Both the position numbers and the translations under genes were made by a program. A stretch of DNA of 35,857 bases. Origin: Rostrohypoxylon terebratum (taxonomy: Eukaryota; Ascomycota; Sordariomycetes; Xylariales; Hypoxylaceae). The notes below the pieces were generated by a model. The model was given only the letters and a program-made list of their open reading frames with translations, was not told where the DNA came from and made no database searches. Shown piece by piece: positions 17,474 through 27,948 of the stretch. Numbering within the stretch: position 1 is the first letter of the stretch; every line of letters starts with the position of its first letter. The DNA is taken from the NCBI GenBank assembly GCA_022497145.1, contig MU386037.1:1-35857 (forward strand), given 5' to 3'.

Positions 17474-18526
17474 TCAGTTCTTGCGGCAACCCCAGGGCCA
17501 CTTGTAGTTGAACTTAAAGCTCTTGATGTTGTCGATCAGATCGTCGAGCGGATGGTGCCAATTACCCGTATTCTCTACGTCGTATGTCCGTAAGAAGCAC
17601 GCGAATACGAAGGGGTCCCTGGTCACTACACCTCTGTAGTACCTGGAGTTTGCTTCCTCGGCCATCAGTCGATACATGAACATCTCTCCCACGATGAGCG
17701 TCTTGTTGCGTTCTCGGCGGTGTTGGCGCGAGGGCTTGAGCATGTCAAGCTTTTTCTTCTTCATCTCGATGCGGGGCGTGGTACGTTCGATGACGCGCGG
17801 TTTGGGCTTGGGATGGAACTTCGCCATCGCTACGATGCGTTTGCGCATCTGTCGTCGTTTCTGGTTAGGTCTCATCCATGCGCGTATCGGGGGTAGCAGG
17901 AGAGAATCGGCGGGTTGTCGCTCGACGGGGATTTTCTCGAGGGGAGGAAGGAGATTCTGGCGTTCGATGAGAAGCTGTTTCTGAATAGCCTCGACAGCCT
18001 TCCTATCCTTGGTCGAGAGGACATGGCGGGTGAGTTCGTCCTTGATGAACTTGTTCAGATCGTCGAGCCCGAGGTTGGTGAGATCTTGTGGACTGAGACG
18101 CAAAGGCGTGGATGGCGCCGGACCTTTGGCTTTGATATCTTCAATAGCCTCGTCGCGCTCTTTCTCATAGTGAATTGCTAATTCCTCCATGTTTTGACGC
18201 ATTTCTTGGAATTTGTCCATCGAATCCTTGAGTAGCTTCAGCTCGGTCTTGCAACTCTTAGTTATTTTGCCGTTGATCTCTTTGAAGCCGACTTCGAACC
18301 GATTGAGAGCGCCCCCCAATATACCGAGAAGTGCTAAGTGCGTTTTGATCTCTATTGATTGTCGCTCGAGACCTATTTTGTAATTTTCGGCCTTGGTGCA
18401 GACTTTTTTGACCTGTTCTCTCTTGATGGACATGTCCCACCAAGGCAATTTGCGAGATACATTGTCAGGTTCTGCTTTGTCGGCACCTGGTTTCTTGGAG
18501 TCTGGCTCCGGGTCCTTCGAATCCAT
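17474..18526 (-). CDS. Orphan basic, helix-rich protein, function unknown
   Basis: A 350-aa intronless protein I do not recognise. The start at 18526 (MDSKDPEPDSKK) is chosen because the 48 codons upstream in frame are Phe/Ser/Pro-rich and look like 5' UTR; ATG 18670 is the alternative. Seen: an acidic/lysine N-terminus with RKLPWWDMSIKR, and a long charged helical stretch at about 35-130 that looks coiled-coil-like (ELKLLKDSMDKFQEMRQNMEEL). Next come a Pro-linked middle with RLSPQDLTNLGLDDLNKFI, and a strongly basic block at about 220-280 (KRRQMRKR, MKKKKLDMLKPSRQHRRERNK). The C-terminus is aromatic (FKFNYKWPWGC). No signal peptide or membrane helix is visible. The basic block could be nuclear-targeting or nucleic-acid-binding (inference). 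It may be lineage-restricted. Confidence 0.65.
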   Translation of the reverse strand: MDSKDPEPDSKKPGADKAEPDNVSRKLPWWDMSIKREQVKKVCTKAENYKIGLERQSIEIKTHLALLGILGGALNRFEVGFKEINGKITKSCKTELKLLKDSMDKFQEMRQNMEELAIHYEKERDEAIEDIKAKGPAPSTPLRLSPQDLTNLGLDDLNKFIKDELTRHVLSTKDRKAVEAIQKQLLIERQNLLPPLEKIPVERQPADSLLLPPIRAWMRPNQKRRQMRKRIVAMAKFHPKPKPRVIERTTPRIEMKKKKLDMLKPSRQHRRERNKTLIVGEMFMYRLMAEEANSRYYRGVVTRDPFVFACFLRTYDVENTGNWHHPLDDLIDNIKSFKFNYKWPWGCRKN

Positions 18527-19205
18527 GATGCGAGATGGATGTGGTGCTTTTGGTGGAGTTGTAATCGAAAAGAATATGAAAGCTGTATTATGAAGTGGGA
18601 AACAAACTACAGAGGAAAAGCACCCCGGTTGAAAGTAAGAAGAGGAAAGACCCGAAAAATTCGATTTCAAAAGCGGATCAGTACAGTGGTTTGATAGGAT
18701 GAGTTAGTTATAATTATTCGATGCATTGAAGGAGAACCGGGGGGTGAAGGCAAGCACACCTTCTTGGCCACATCCCAAAGGCTTTCTTTAGTGGACGATG
18801 GATTCCCTTATTCACTCGAGACACTATACGCGGTTCATCGACGACATTGGCAACAGTCGGTCATTTGGGCTACGGTGATCGACGACTTGCCAGTGAAATT
18901 TCCTAGTCCTTTGGGATGTTTTAACAATTTGGGAGTTATTCAGTGCATTCATCTTTGTTGGCATATCAAAGCATGGCTTCAATAGAAACCAAATGATTAG
19001 AGATGTTGTGGACTATAATATTTATATATCAATATTACTATGTAAAACTGAGTCCTATCCAAGCATGACTTAACCTTCCTTTAGCCCAAGTCCAAACGCC
19101 TGTGGTCTATGCAATGATAATTTGGAAAATCCATGATGAATCCCATTTTAGGTGAATTTTCGCCGCCATTAACCAACACAAATGCTCGGATCGGCCTCGA
19201 GAAGA
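18527..19205. other. Intergenic, no gene recognised
   Basis: About 680 bp comprising the 5' flank of the orphan gene and the 3' flank of the Ytp1-like gene. The 18764-18985 frame is rich in rare combinations and lacks motifs. Nothing else was seen. Confidence 0.55.
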
Positions 19206-20846
19206 TCAACGAGCAACCCTGTCGCTATTCTTGCCCACAGTGCTCGGGCTTTCAAGGCTACTATCATCCCTGTTAAGCTTCGGACTTTCATCCTCATCTT
19301 CGCTCATTAAACCTTCTAACTCAAATTCTTGAGCGTCCCTAACAGGAATATTTCCATTCACACGAGGTCCCAATCGGCCATTGGCTGTATCTTTCGGGGG
19401 GACGGCGGGAGTGCTGTTGCGATCGTATATGCCGAGAAGTACATTGGTGAATAGGAAGACGAGGAAGGCGAGAGAGTATAATATCAAGATATACGCAACA
19501 TGATCCATCCCGGAGGAGGCGACAAGGGCCATCTGCTCTTCTGTGGCACCCATGAATAAGAATCCAGAGGCGTATAGCAACTTTTAAAACATGAGCATTA
19601 GCCTGGCGGTACACGAATATGGTGTGATGGAGAACTTACGAAAACTGGGACATATTGAAAACTGCTTGTCTCACGGCCGTCCTCGGACATACCGGTGCGG
19701 TCCCGTACTACGAATGAGATCTCGATAATTCGGGTAGCACCCGCGGCCATAAGGGTATACCCGAACATCTTGTGGGTCTCGGCGCTGATCATTAGTTCTT
19801 GAGGATGTGCGCTCATGGCCCAACCGGTGATCAAGATGACAAAACCAGGAATGAAGTTGCGCTGGGGTCTGCCATCTCGATCTCTGCTCAGCCAAACTCC
19901 AGCTAATCCTGCAGCCCACCAGATTATGCCCATGGTGGTGTGCTGCCAGTCATTTTTGACCCACGCGGTACCCCATCGGTGTTCTGTGAAGGTATTGACC
20001 ACTCCCCAGGCAGCGATGAAGGAGCTGTCAAAAAATTCTTGCGAGCGACCGGTGCGTTTGAGCCATAACTGTCCTACGAGCAGCATAATCGTCAAGATTA
20101 TGCCATAACCGATGAAAGCGCCTCCCATGATGAAATGGGCCAAGCATTGGCCAAGGTGGTCACCTTGACAGAAACCGAGGGCGGTGATGCCTCCGAAAAT
20201 CATTTGCGTCCAGGAAAGAAGGGGCATAGCCTTTCCTATAATGCCGTGTCCAATTTTAACGAAACGCCTTATTTTTCCGTTGATACCCTTCTCGAGGTGC
20301 AGCTTCAAGTAAATACCCATGAGGATCTGAGCAAAGAGCATCAGGGAAATCGGTGAAGCGAACTTGGAATGGACATTGTTATGGCGAAACTCGCGGCCGC
20401 CGTGCATGTGTCCTAAGGCGTATCCGAGAATTGCGAACGCGGTACCGAGAACTTGAACGGGGACGTGCCATCGGGATTTAACGATCTACAAAAGACGAGG
20501 GGCAAATGTTAGATTGAAGATCACCAGATAGTAGACAGGGAAAGTTGAGTGTGGAATACGTACTCCAAGCACCATACCCAAGGGGAAGATGATGCCCCAG
20601 GCAAACATCTGAATGAAGATGTGAATCCATAATGTCGTGTCCTATACGAATGATTAGTTTCCGAGATATCCGTTCGTGGAATTGTTTTGTTTTGGGGGGA
20701 CTTCTGTTGTCGAAACATACAATGGGATCGATAGAAATCGTCTGTCCTTCTTCGATATGCGAAGAGTCGTGATCGTGAGCGGAAGCCATCGGTAAAGCAA
20801 CTAGACCTAGAGCTAGCAAGAAGGATGGTAAAGGAGAGAAAGCCAT
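19206..20846 (-). CDS. Ytp1-like multi-pass membrane protein (DUF2427/Ytp1, cytochrome b561-like fold)
   Basis: A 474-aa integral membrane protein of the fungal Ytp1 family, whose biochemical role is unknown. Its histidine-bearing helices resemble cytochrome b561 types. Four exons on the minus strand, 20846-20721, 20641-20564, 20485-19640 and 19580-19206 (introns 79, 78 and 59 nt), are all in phase 0. Seen: a signal peptide ending at MASAHDHD (cleavage near residue 23). Next is TLWIHIFIQMFAWGIIFPLGMVLG, spliced to IVKSRWHVPVQVLGTAFAILGYALGHMHGG, the DUF2427 pair of helices with His residues. A long Ytp1 region follows with FTEHRWGTAWVKNDWQHTTMGIIWW and SAHPQELMISAETHKMFGYTLM. The last exon carries two helices and an acidic, Ser-rich cytosolic tail. 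ATG 20846 is chosen because it starts the signal peptide directly; in-frame ATGs further 5' add a non-hydrophobic leader. Confidence 0.9.
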
Positions 20847-22049
20847 TTTCGTAGTTGTATCGAGCCGCCGTCCCGCCATCTTACGTTTCGGAGGAAAGAA
20901 TCTGGGTCCTGGGTTCTGGGTCCTGACGGTCCAAACGGTCCAAACGCAGGGTCGGGATCCAACTGGATCCAATTCCAACCCCTGATGCGAAGGCGTTTCG
21001 ACTGATCGAATCAAGAAAAGACAAGGGGTAATTAATGATTATTCCAAAAAGAAAAGCTCCAAGAAAAAAAAGAGAAGGTCACTAGAAGTCAATTTTCAAT
21101 TCCATCTATAAGAATCGTAGGCATTCCCACACGCATATCGGGTTCGTCTTGATTGAGTTTTACGAGTTGTAAAAAGTTGAAGAGGGGAAAAGAAGTCACC
21201 GATACAAAGATACAGAGATACAATACAGCGATATTGTTGATCATTGATGACACCTGCAGTCTGGAGCTTTGAATTTTCGGAACGCGACGCCCTTTCCCTC
21301 TTCTTTTATTAGGTACTTTTACTACCTAGTCTATTTGGTTGTTCGGTACTTCCCTTTACCACCGTCAGCACGATTCCCCAGCCGAATCAGCCGAAGGAAC
21401 TCCAAGGAAAAAGTACTACGTTGTACAAGCCTTACGTAACCTCCACTTCGGAATGCGGGAAAGTTCAATGCTTCGGCAGGTGCAGCAGGTGCAGCAGGTG
21501 CTGGTTCGTCCCATAATACCTAAATTTAAATACAAAGACTTTGATTGGTCAGAGTCTAAAGAATTCGTATTCCTTCTCCACTTATATTACATAGTACAAG
21601 TGTACGGAGATGACAGATCTAACATCCATACGTACATCAATTGATAATCTTTTCCTCCAGTTTTTATCCATTTTTTTCATTTTTATATCAATAAAATGAT
21701 CCATCTTGGTTATGAATCTCCAGCTATCTCATTCAATATCTTAGTTATTATAAATGTCCACGACTATTAACTCGGCTCCTATTCAATGAAGTGCAGTTTA
21801 ACATTCAAAGTCATCGTGCATTGTGTTATTGACTCTCTTTGATAGGATCCACACTATGGAGCTGACTACTGGTACCTCCAGTACTACCTAGCGCTATGCC
21901 CTGCTATTCTTAGAGCCCTGGAGGCCTCCTGTATCACTACGAAACACAGAGGCAATTCGAAGTTGACCACCTAGTCCAACACGCCAACACGTCGCATGTG
22001 AGGGCCGAAAATCCAAAAAGATACAGCATTGTCCATATCCATCACTCTC
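20847..22049. other. Intergenic, no gene recognised
   Basis: About 1.2 kb containing the promoter of the Ytp1-like gene. There are short direct repeats near 20905-20950 (TGGGTCCTGGGTTCTGGGTCC; GGTCCAAACGGTCCAAACG). A three-unit GCAGGTGCA-type 9-bp repeat near 21476-21502 resembles the 9-bp repeat at 2142-2167. The 21339-21644 frame runs through that repeat and is not convincing. Confidence 0.55.
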
Positions 22050-22214
22050 ATGAAGCTATCTACAGCTACGTTTTTACTATTTGTCCTATTAGTTCAAGTG
22101 TCTCTTGAGGTCAATGGTTTAAAGAGAAAAAATAGCATTGGTATCATGAGCCCGTTAAGACACCTCATCCGAAATATCCATATCAAACCAGCCAAAACCA
22201 CCCACAGGAAATAG
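22050..22214 (+). CDS. Candidate small secreted peptide
   Basis: A 54-aa frame starting at the second in-frame ATG (the first is at 22029). Seen: a textbook-looking signal peptide (MKLSTA, then a Leu/Phe/Val-rich core TFLLFVLLVQVSL, likely cleavage near VNG). A short basic mature part follows immediately with LKRKN, which could be a Kex2-type KR cleavage site. It has no cysteines and no family I recognise. It is short enough to be a chance ORF; expression or conservation would be needed to accept it. It lies tail-to-tail with the LOR-domain gene. Confidence 0.3.
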   Translation: MKLSTATFLLFVLLVQVSLEVNGLKRKNSIGIMSPLRHLIRNIHIKPAKTTHRK

Positions 22215-22277
22215 ACATAAATCGACAACATTCCCTTCTATCAATGCCATCTCGATCTAAGATGCGTCACGTAACAA

Positions 22278-22959
22278 TTAACTAGCAGCAGAAGGCTCGT
22301 TTCTCTTCATATCCAAGCAGATGCACATGGCGACGATGATAGCCATATCCACATTCGGCGCGATCGTGACGTTGTACGTTTGCTGGCCGCCAATGAGCTC
22401 GCGCGCATTCCAACGATCGCGATAGATCGACGCGACGACTTGTCCGCTGGCTTCATCCGTAATTTCGGCGTTGGTGTCCGTCCAGCCGCCCTTCATCAAC
22501 AGCTGCTCTTGCTGGCCGGATGCCGAGGTGAATGAGCCTATGAACTTGGAGCCGCCCACTTCATTCTATGTCAGTGACACTACATCAAATGGCCTGATCT
22601 AATACCGGATCACTCCTCCAGGTAGTAAACTTACGTCTGAACTTGCTCTGCACCTCGAAAATCTCCTGACCCTGCGGATCCTCCGCATAGTAAGTTGTGT
22701 GTATGCTAAAAAGCTTCTTGCGGATACAAAATAGTTGATTGCCGTTCGCATCCATGACGTTCATGCGGTTGGAAAGTGTCAGGGACTCGCCCTTCACTTT
22801 GAAGAGGGGCTGGCCATTGGGGAGCGTGATGTCGAAGCTGTTCCCGGAAAGCGACATAAGCTTCTCTTTCATAACCAACGTCTCGCTCTGCCTCGCAAGG
22901 AATGGCGTGAAGATGCCGACCGGTCGGGGAAAGGGTGCTAATTGCGGTGGTGGCCCCAT
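22278..22959 (-). CDS. LURP-one-related (LOR, tubby-like fold) protein
   Basis: A 201-aa protein of the LOR family, a tubby/scramblase-like barrel of poorly known function in fungi. Two exons on the minus strand, 22959-22635 and 22558-22278, with a 76-nt intron. Seen: SETLVMKEKLMSLSGNSFDITLPNGQPLFKVKGESLTLS, then NRMNVMDANGNQLFCIRKKLFSIHTTYYAEDPQGQEIFEVQSKFR, the typical repeating LOR strands. After the splice come GGSKFIGSFTSASGQQEQLLMKGGWTDTNAEI and GQVVASIYRDRW. The acceptor is the second AG (AAG at 22561-22559). The first (TAG) lies only a few nucleotides from the CTGAC branch site and would create an immediate TGA. The protein is soluble with a single hydrophobic C-terminal strand (DMAIIVAMCICLD), as in the family. 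The role is unknown. Confidence 0.87.
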
Positions 22960-24019
22960 TTTGGAAGTCTTTGATGTAGGAATCGTTGGTATTCTTAGGG
23001 TACTGGGTAGCTGGGTAGCTCTGAAGGCGCTGGCTTTTTAGGTGAGTGCCTGACTCGGGTTGGATAAGGGGTTAGCTATCAAGCAAGAATAGGGATCACA
23101 ATTTCGCAATGGGGTTGCAACTATATATATATATATATATACAATATATTTCAAGCTGTCCTTCAGATCATTGACATATGACAGCAAGCCTCGATATTAA
23201 ACGCCGATGCGTTCCATAACACTTGAAAGGATTATTCTGCGCTTGCGATCTACGTCACTCCGCCAATGAACAGCGAGATCAGGCATTGATGCCCCTGTCA
23301 ATTCCCTAAACATAGCCCTAAATCTAGCCAAGCCTGAAAATTAGAGCTTTCATCTAATAATACACTGCCCTTTCTAGCCGCTTGCCGCTTGCCGCTTTAG
23401 CTGTCCAGCCCTCTGGTCCTACCCCATATAACCAGCACAGCCCATACTGCCAGATGGGTGGTTAGTAGTAGGATGATCAGTGTGGCCATCTCCAAGAGGT
23501 TATCTACAGTTTCATTGCAGACACATTTGGTCCATGCATTAGTTCCCGAACTCCACTAGGACTTCTCGCGCCAGCATCGCAATAGTGTCAAAAAGGGAAG
23601 CCATGCGCGAATCTATATCTACTACGTTCATACAATGCTAGGTACTTCACAATTCTATTGTACTAATGATCCTAAATCTGGAGAGTAAGATCTGCCGAAC
23701 AAACAACATAAATAATGGACATTTCCCAAAATCGTTAAGGAATTTCATGAATAGTAGGCCCCTAAACCATCACGTCTTGACTTCGGTCCTATCCTTTCTG
23801 ATCATCAACGAGTTATTAAAACGAGACATAACACATCAACCATATCTCATAAATATTTTCGATCTCGACCTGTTCGAGTATATCCATTGCGACACTTACC
23901 GCTACTCTTCATTCCTGAACCGCACCCTAGGTTAGACAATCTTCGGCGGTCTATGATGCCCTCTTCAAACCCATTGCCACCCTTGTACGGGCCCCCCAGC
24001 TCTATTCCCTTTGATAAAA
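22960..24019. other. Intergenic, no gene recognised
   Basis: About 1.06 kb with the LOR promoter at its left and the 3' flank of the seven-exon membrane gene at its right. It contains a (TA)10 microsatellite at 23122-23141 and a short direct repeat GCCGCTTGCCGCTT near 23380-23398. The 23666-23935 frame has no recognisable features. Confidence 0.55.
23122..23141. repeat. (TA)10 microsatellite
   Basis: An uninterrupted TA dinucleotide run of 20 bases, about 160 bp upstream of the LOR-domain gene start. Probably neutral. Confidence 0.9.
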
Positions 24020-26982
24020 TCACGTCAGAGCTGACGAGTTCCATGGAGACAGGGAACTGCAATATGCTTGAAGAAAAAATCGAAACGCTATGTTGAGAAG
24101 CGCCAAAACTGCTATGGCGTATTGGCCTATTCCATTAGCTTCATCGAGGTCGTAAGTAGTCCTTGTAATTGCGAAGACTGCCAAACATATCACCACACTG
24201 AAGAGTGCTACAAATCCTGCAACCAGGTTCTGTGCGGTTATGCTAGGGCGCTCGACAATGTGAACCCCCCAGCCAAAGGACATGCGTGATCCTGCTGTTG
24301 CCGCGTGGTCGAAGATACTATTTCCCAGCTTCTTGGGTAGTCGACTGAGGAATGTACTATCCATATGGTATAAAGGCATTTCCTTTTTCGCAGAAGCCTT
24401 CTTCTTCGCATGCTCAAGATAATGGAGGAATATATTGCCAGGCATTGGAGGCAAATCCCTCATCGGACATTCGTAATATTCATAGCGACCCTCATCGACC
24501 TCTATTTTCGGAGGGATTTCTAATGGTTGTTTGTAAATGCCCACTTGATGTCTGTTAACGACCCCAAACTAAGCAGAACGTCAGCGCTGTAGTATCTTCA
24601 TGGATACATAATTGCCTATCGGGCAGGTAATCTCTTGAGACTTACCAAGACAAACAAGATATCGTCGGGCTCAAGGAACCAATTGCGTAATGCTGCTTTC
24701 CAATCTTTGCCTTTCATGCCACGATATGTTTTCCATATTTCATCAAACAACTGGCCATCAGACGTGATAGACGAAATATCGATTTCTCCGAGGTTTATTG
24801 CATATCTACCAACGCTTACACAGACTTCAAAATATTTCTTAGAGTTGGTAACACGATTTTGGGAACTTGTGGCCTGGTCATCTGCATTTCCTACGGCCAT
24901 TCTCCATACCGGTATACCAGTTGTTGCTACTCCATCGCCCCCAACACGAGCTTGGTGGGTGTTTGCATTGTTTGGCAGGTTGAAACTTGGAGTGTGTGAG
25001 TCACAGTCAGAGTTCTGACTAGATTCACCAGAGGTTGAATAATTTTTTCGGGCGAAAAACGGATTCAGGTACCTCCTAAAACGGATTACGCGAAGGTTTC
25101 TTTCCAATATGTCAACATCTCCAGGATTGGAGTTGTCGAAATTAGCATTCAATGACTTGCCACATGACTATTCAGTTAGTGATATGTTACGGTCCAGCTG
25201 CGGGGTAACACATATAATACAGAATTGGGGAACAATGACCAGTTGGTCATTGGGAAGCTTTTAGCTTCATGGCGCAATTGGTTGTCCCCAGACCGATTGT
25301 AACATGATATTGGATTTTCCGAACGTGGTATTACCGGGCTTACACATATCCAATTTATTGGACGACGCTCAGGCGGAACTTGATTTACTTTTGCAGGCCA
25401 AAGCAAGTGAATATCACAAAAAGAATGTTCCACTTCAAAAGTTGTGGTTATTCTGGTAATACTATGTCGAGGCCTAGGAGGACCCGCGTTTTTGTTGTTC
25501 AGGATCAGAGTGGACCAAGACACAATGACGGTTACTTTATAGGAGCGTTAATCTCGGTTATAAATGCAACTTCTGTAGACAAATAAAATACTGGTGTTAC
25601 GTACCAAGTGCGGGGTAACACATATAATATGGAATTAGGGAACAATGACCAACTGGTCATTGGGAAACTTTTGTTTCATGGCCTAACTAGTTGTCCCTAA
25701 ACTGGTTCGTGTCAACTTGCTAGACACTCACCTCTATCTGATTTCGGGATCATGAATGCAACTGAGATGAGATAGAGATAAGCCATCTCCGGAAGACACA
25801 GCGTTTGAGATGCTAGGAACATGCCTGTAAGAATAAGATCCCTTACATGGGGAACTTCAGGGGCAGTAGAATATGATGTCGACACGATGAAATTATGACG
25901 ACCTTTTAGAATATAAGTTGACAAGGATTTGTAATCTAAGTGAATTATGGGATTAGATAGGATCTCAGACTAAACAGGTAGCTTTTTGGTTGGTAAGGGT
26001 GAACATACAATAAAATGAGGAAAGAGGCTTGATGAGAGCTAATGCCGGGATCGCTTGAGCAAATGTTATCCGAGGGAGACAGAGGGAATGATATGGTTTC
26101 CATAGATTGCAGAGATATATTATCGATAGCAAAGTAAAAGTCATTAGAAAAATAACCTGCAAAATAAATTCCATCCGTTTCCATACGGTCTCTTGATATA
26201 TGCTCATATCAACAAGGTGGCTATTAAGTGCGTCACTCTTTTGATATGTTACCAAAACTTCGTGAACAAAAAAGGATATAAGCAAACACATATTCGTTAT
26301 GATAAAGGTATTTCGCTCTTTTTCTAAATGTGAAAGAAGACAATTCGTTAAAATATTATGAATCAGCCCGAAAACGAGCCGGTTGATTGTGCGTCTCTCC
26401 GAAAACGTGCAGAGAAAAAATATTATGAAATTCCCAGATCGGATCGAACGTAGAGCAGCTAGTAACCCGCTGGATGTAGTTGCTCCAAGGAAGCAGTATA
26501 TCCATGCTGTTGGGATAGTAACCCAGCCTATATGATTATATAAATCGGAAATGGGTCGCTCTAAAATCGCCACATGGCTAGATGAACCTCGTAGCTGACT
26601 GTAAGCCACATATAGGGATAACAATGTCGAGATGGTAATGTCTATGATTATCTGAGTAGATACCTATGGTAAGTTAAAGAACTATGTGTATGTTAGTCTG
26701 ATAAGCGTTATTACTTACTCCTGTTTCAGGGGCTTCTACTTCAAAGTTGACGCATCTTTCATAAGCGGGTCGTTGATAAGGTGGGCGACTCTCTGGCAAG
26801 CTCTTAATAGATGCTGCTACTACATAAAAAATCGAAATCGAAATCGATATGAAACCCAGGTATAAAACAAAGGTGAATATATACCAGGGAGTTAATAGAC
26901 GGCTTATATAGAATGATCGATGTGCATTCTCGGAATCAACCCGAGGTTCCTCGGATTGACTGGGATGGACGGACGCTCTCAT
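24020..26982 (-). CDS. Fungal-specific multi-pass membrane protein with C-terminal GWGVHI domain, seven exons
   Basis: Function unknown. Proposed exons on the minus strand: 26982-26719, 26663-26009, 25935-25732, 25572-25536, 25473-25344, 25167-24646 and 24568-24020, giving 786 aa. Seen: about six membrane helices in exons 1-2 (residues ~30-305); a CSCGK metal-ribbon-like turn at 430-434, formed across the fifth junction; WRMAVGNADDQ and GRYAINLGEIDIS; NRHQVGIYKQPLEIPP; GWGVHI at 703-708. Two C-terminal helices follow (~718-740 and ~751-771). The C-terminal part matches a recurring fungal membrane family that I remember without a formal name. Introns 3 (159 nt) and 5 (176 nt) each contain a ~120-bp repeat element. 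The weakest joint is intron 4 (25535-25474, donor GTAACC). If it is retained, a 387-aa protein ends at 25532. The exon 5-7 frame has no ATG of its own, which favours one gene. ATG 26982 is clear. Confidence 0.65.
25185..25304. mobile_element. Short TG...CA element copy 1 (solo-LTR/TRIM- or MITE-like)
   Basis: The element begins TGTTACGG and ends TTGTAACA, with imperfect terminal inverted repeats (TGTTAC...GGTC.../...GACC..GTAACA). It is flanked on both sides by TGATA (25180-25184 and 25305-25309), a perfect 5-bp target duplication. The centre has a near-palindrome CAATGACCA-GT-TGGTCATTG. It lies wholly inside intron 5 of the membrane protein gene, 17 nt from the acceptor. It is about 80% identical to copy 2. 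There is no coding capacity. Confidence 0.75.
25595..25714. mobile_element. Short TG...CA element copy 2 (solo-LTR/TRIM- or MITE-like)
   Basis: Same orientation and length (120 bp) as copy 1, beginning TGTTACGT and ending GTGTCA. The flanks ACTGG (25590-25594) and ACTTG (25715-25719) look like a 5-bp target duplication with one change. The central near-palindrome is CAATGACCA-AC-TGGTCATTG; its two middle bases are the complement of those in copy 1. It makes up three quarters of the 159-nt intron 3. More diverged terminal repeats suggest an older insertion than copy 1. Confidence 0.7.
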
Positions 26983-27948
26983 TTCTTTTGCAACAATTTC
27001 TGTAACTGGGGAGTTTATTTATGAGGTGAATGATTATCGAGATGTAAGGTAGATATGAATAAAAAACGAGAACCTGAAGTGGGGATATATTGATAATATT
27101 TTGTGGCGCAGAGGAGATTTACCATGATGCCTTGCCGCAGCCGGGAATAATTGCAAAGAATTGAGGTATATACTAATATCAAATCAAAGCACCCAATAAG
27201 TAGGCCACGCATATTTGTAGGCCTATTTTCTGTATCGAAGATGCATATTCTATGTGACAATATGTGGCGAGGTGCCGTAGAGCGCAGCATTGAAACAACA
27301 TTGGAGAATAGTATGTAGATTTGCTTGTAGTCAAATGAGCAATGATCTGTTTATTAATTTGAATATTATCATACGCTTCCGAGTATTATACCTAGGTAGT
27401 ATGTAATACTAATGTATTTAGATAGGCAATTGGAATGTTTGATGGCAAGCGGTATTGGAGTCGTAAAATCTACGAATTGCAGCCCTGTTGTTTTAATTTA
27501 GCGCATACCTAATTATAATATTTAAGGGGGGTCGCGATCCTTCACGTAGCCATATGTGAGCCGCGGTCGTGCTTCAGCGTATAAAGCGTATAAAGCGTGG
27601 GAATATACGGAGCTGAACTTCCAAAATTGCTGTTCTTGCCAAGAAGTCCAATTCCGGTTGCGCCTGTCTATTAGGCAGATGTTTAAGCATAGATCCATCG
27701 TGCTAATAGACGCAGCTAAGCAACCGCGAATGTTACAATGATTGGTTTGCAGATGCTTGAAATGGATATGTTGGCTAGTTGTCATGCTACTAGTTGAATT
27801 GGCATTACCTAGTAAAGTTGTGGCTGATGGAAGAACTTATGAGGTTTTCCTGTATATAAGGATCACAACCATCCTCACGAAGCTGTGTACATATGTATCT
27901 CCAGTTAATTTATTATTCTCTGCATTTCGCATTACAAGAGTTATAATC
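26983..27948. other. Intergenic, no gene recognised
   Basis: About 970 bp between the start of the leftward membrane gene and the start of the rightward GH43 gene, so it holds both promoters. Frames at 27015-27290, 27522-27785 and 27556-27741 overlap on opposite strands and lack motifs. A TACCTAGGTAG word lies near 27390, and a short direct repeat GCGTATAAA occurs near 27577-27594. Confidence 0.55.

Noticed and set aside
22562..22565. First AG (TAG) as the LOR intron acceptor
   Set aside because: It lies too close to the CTGAC branch site and would give an immediate stop; the next AG restores the conserved frame.
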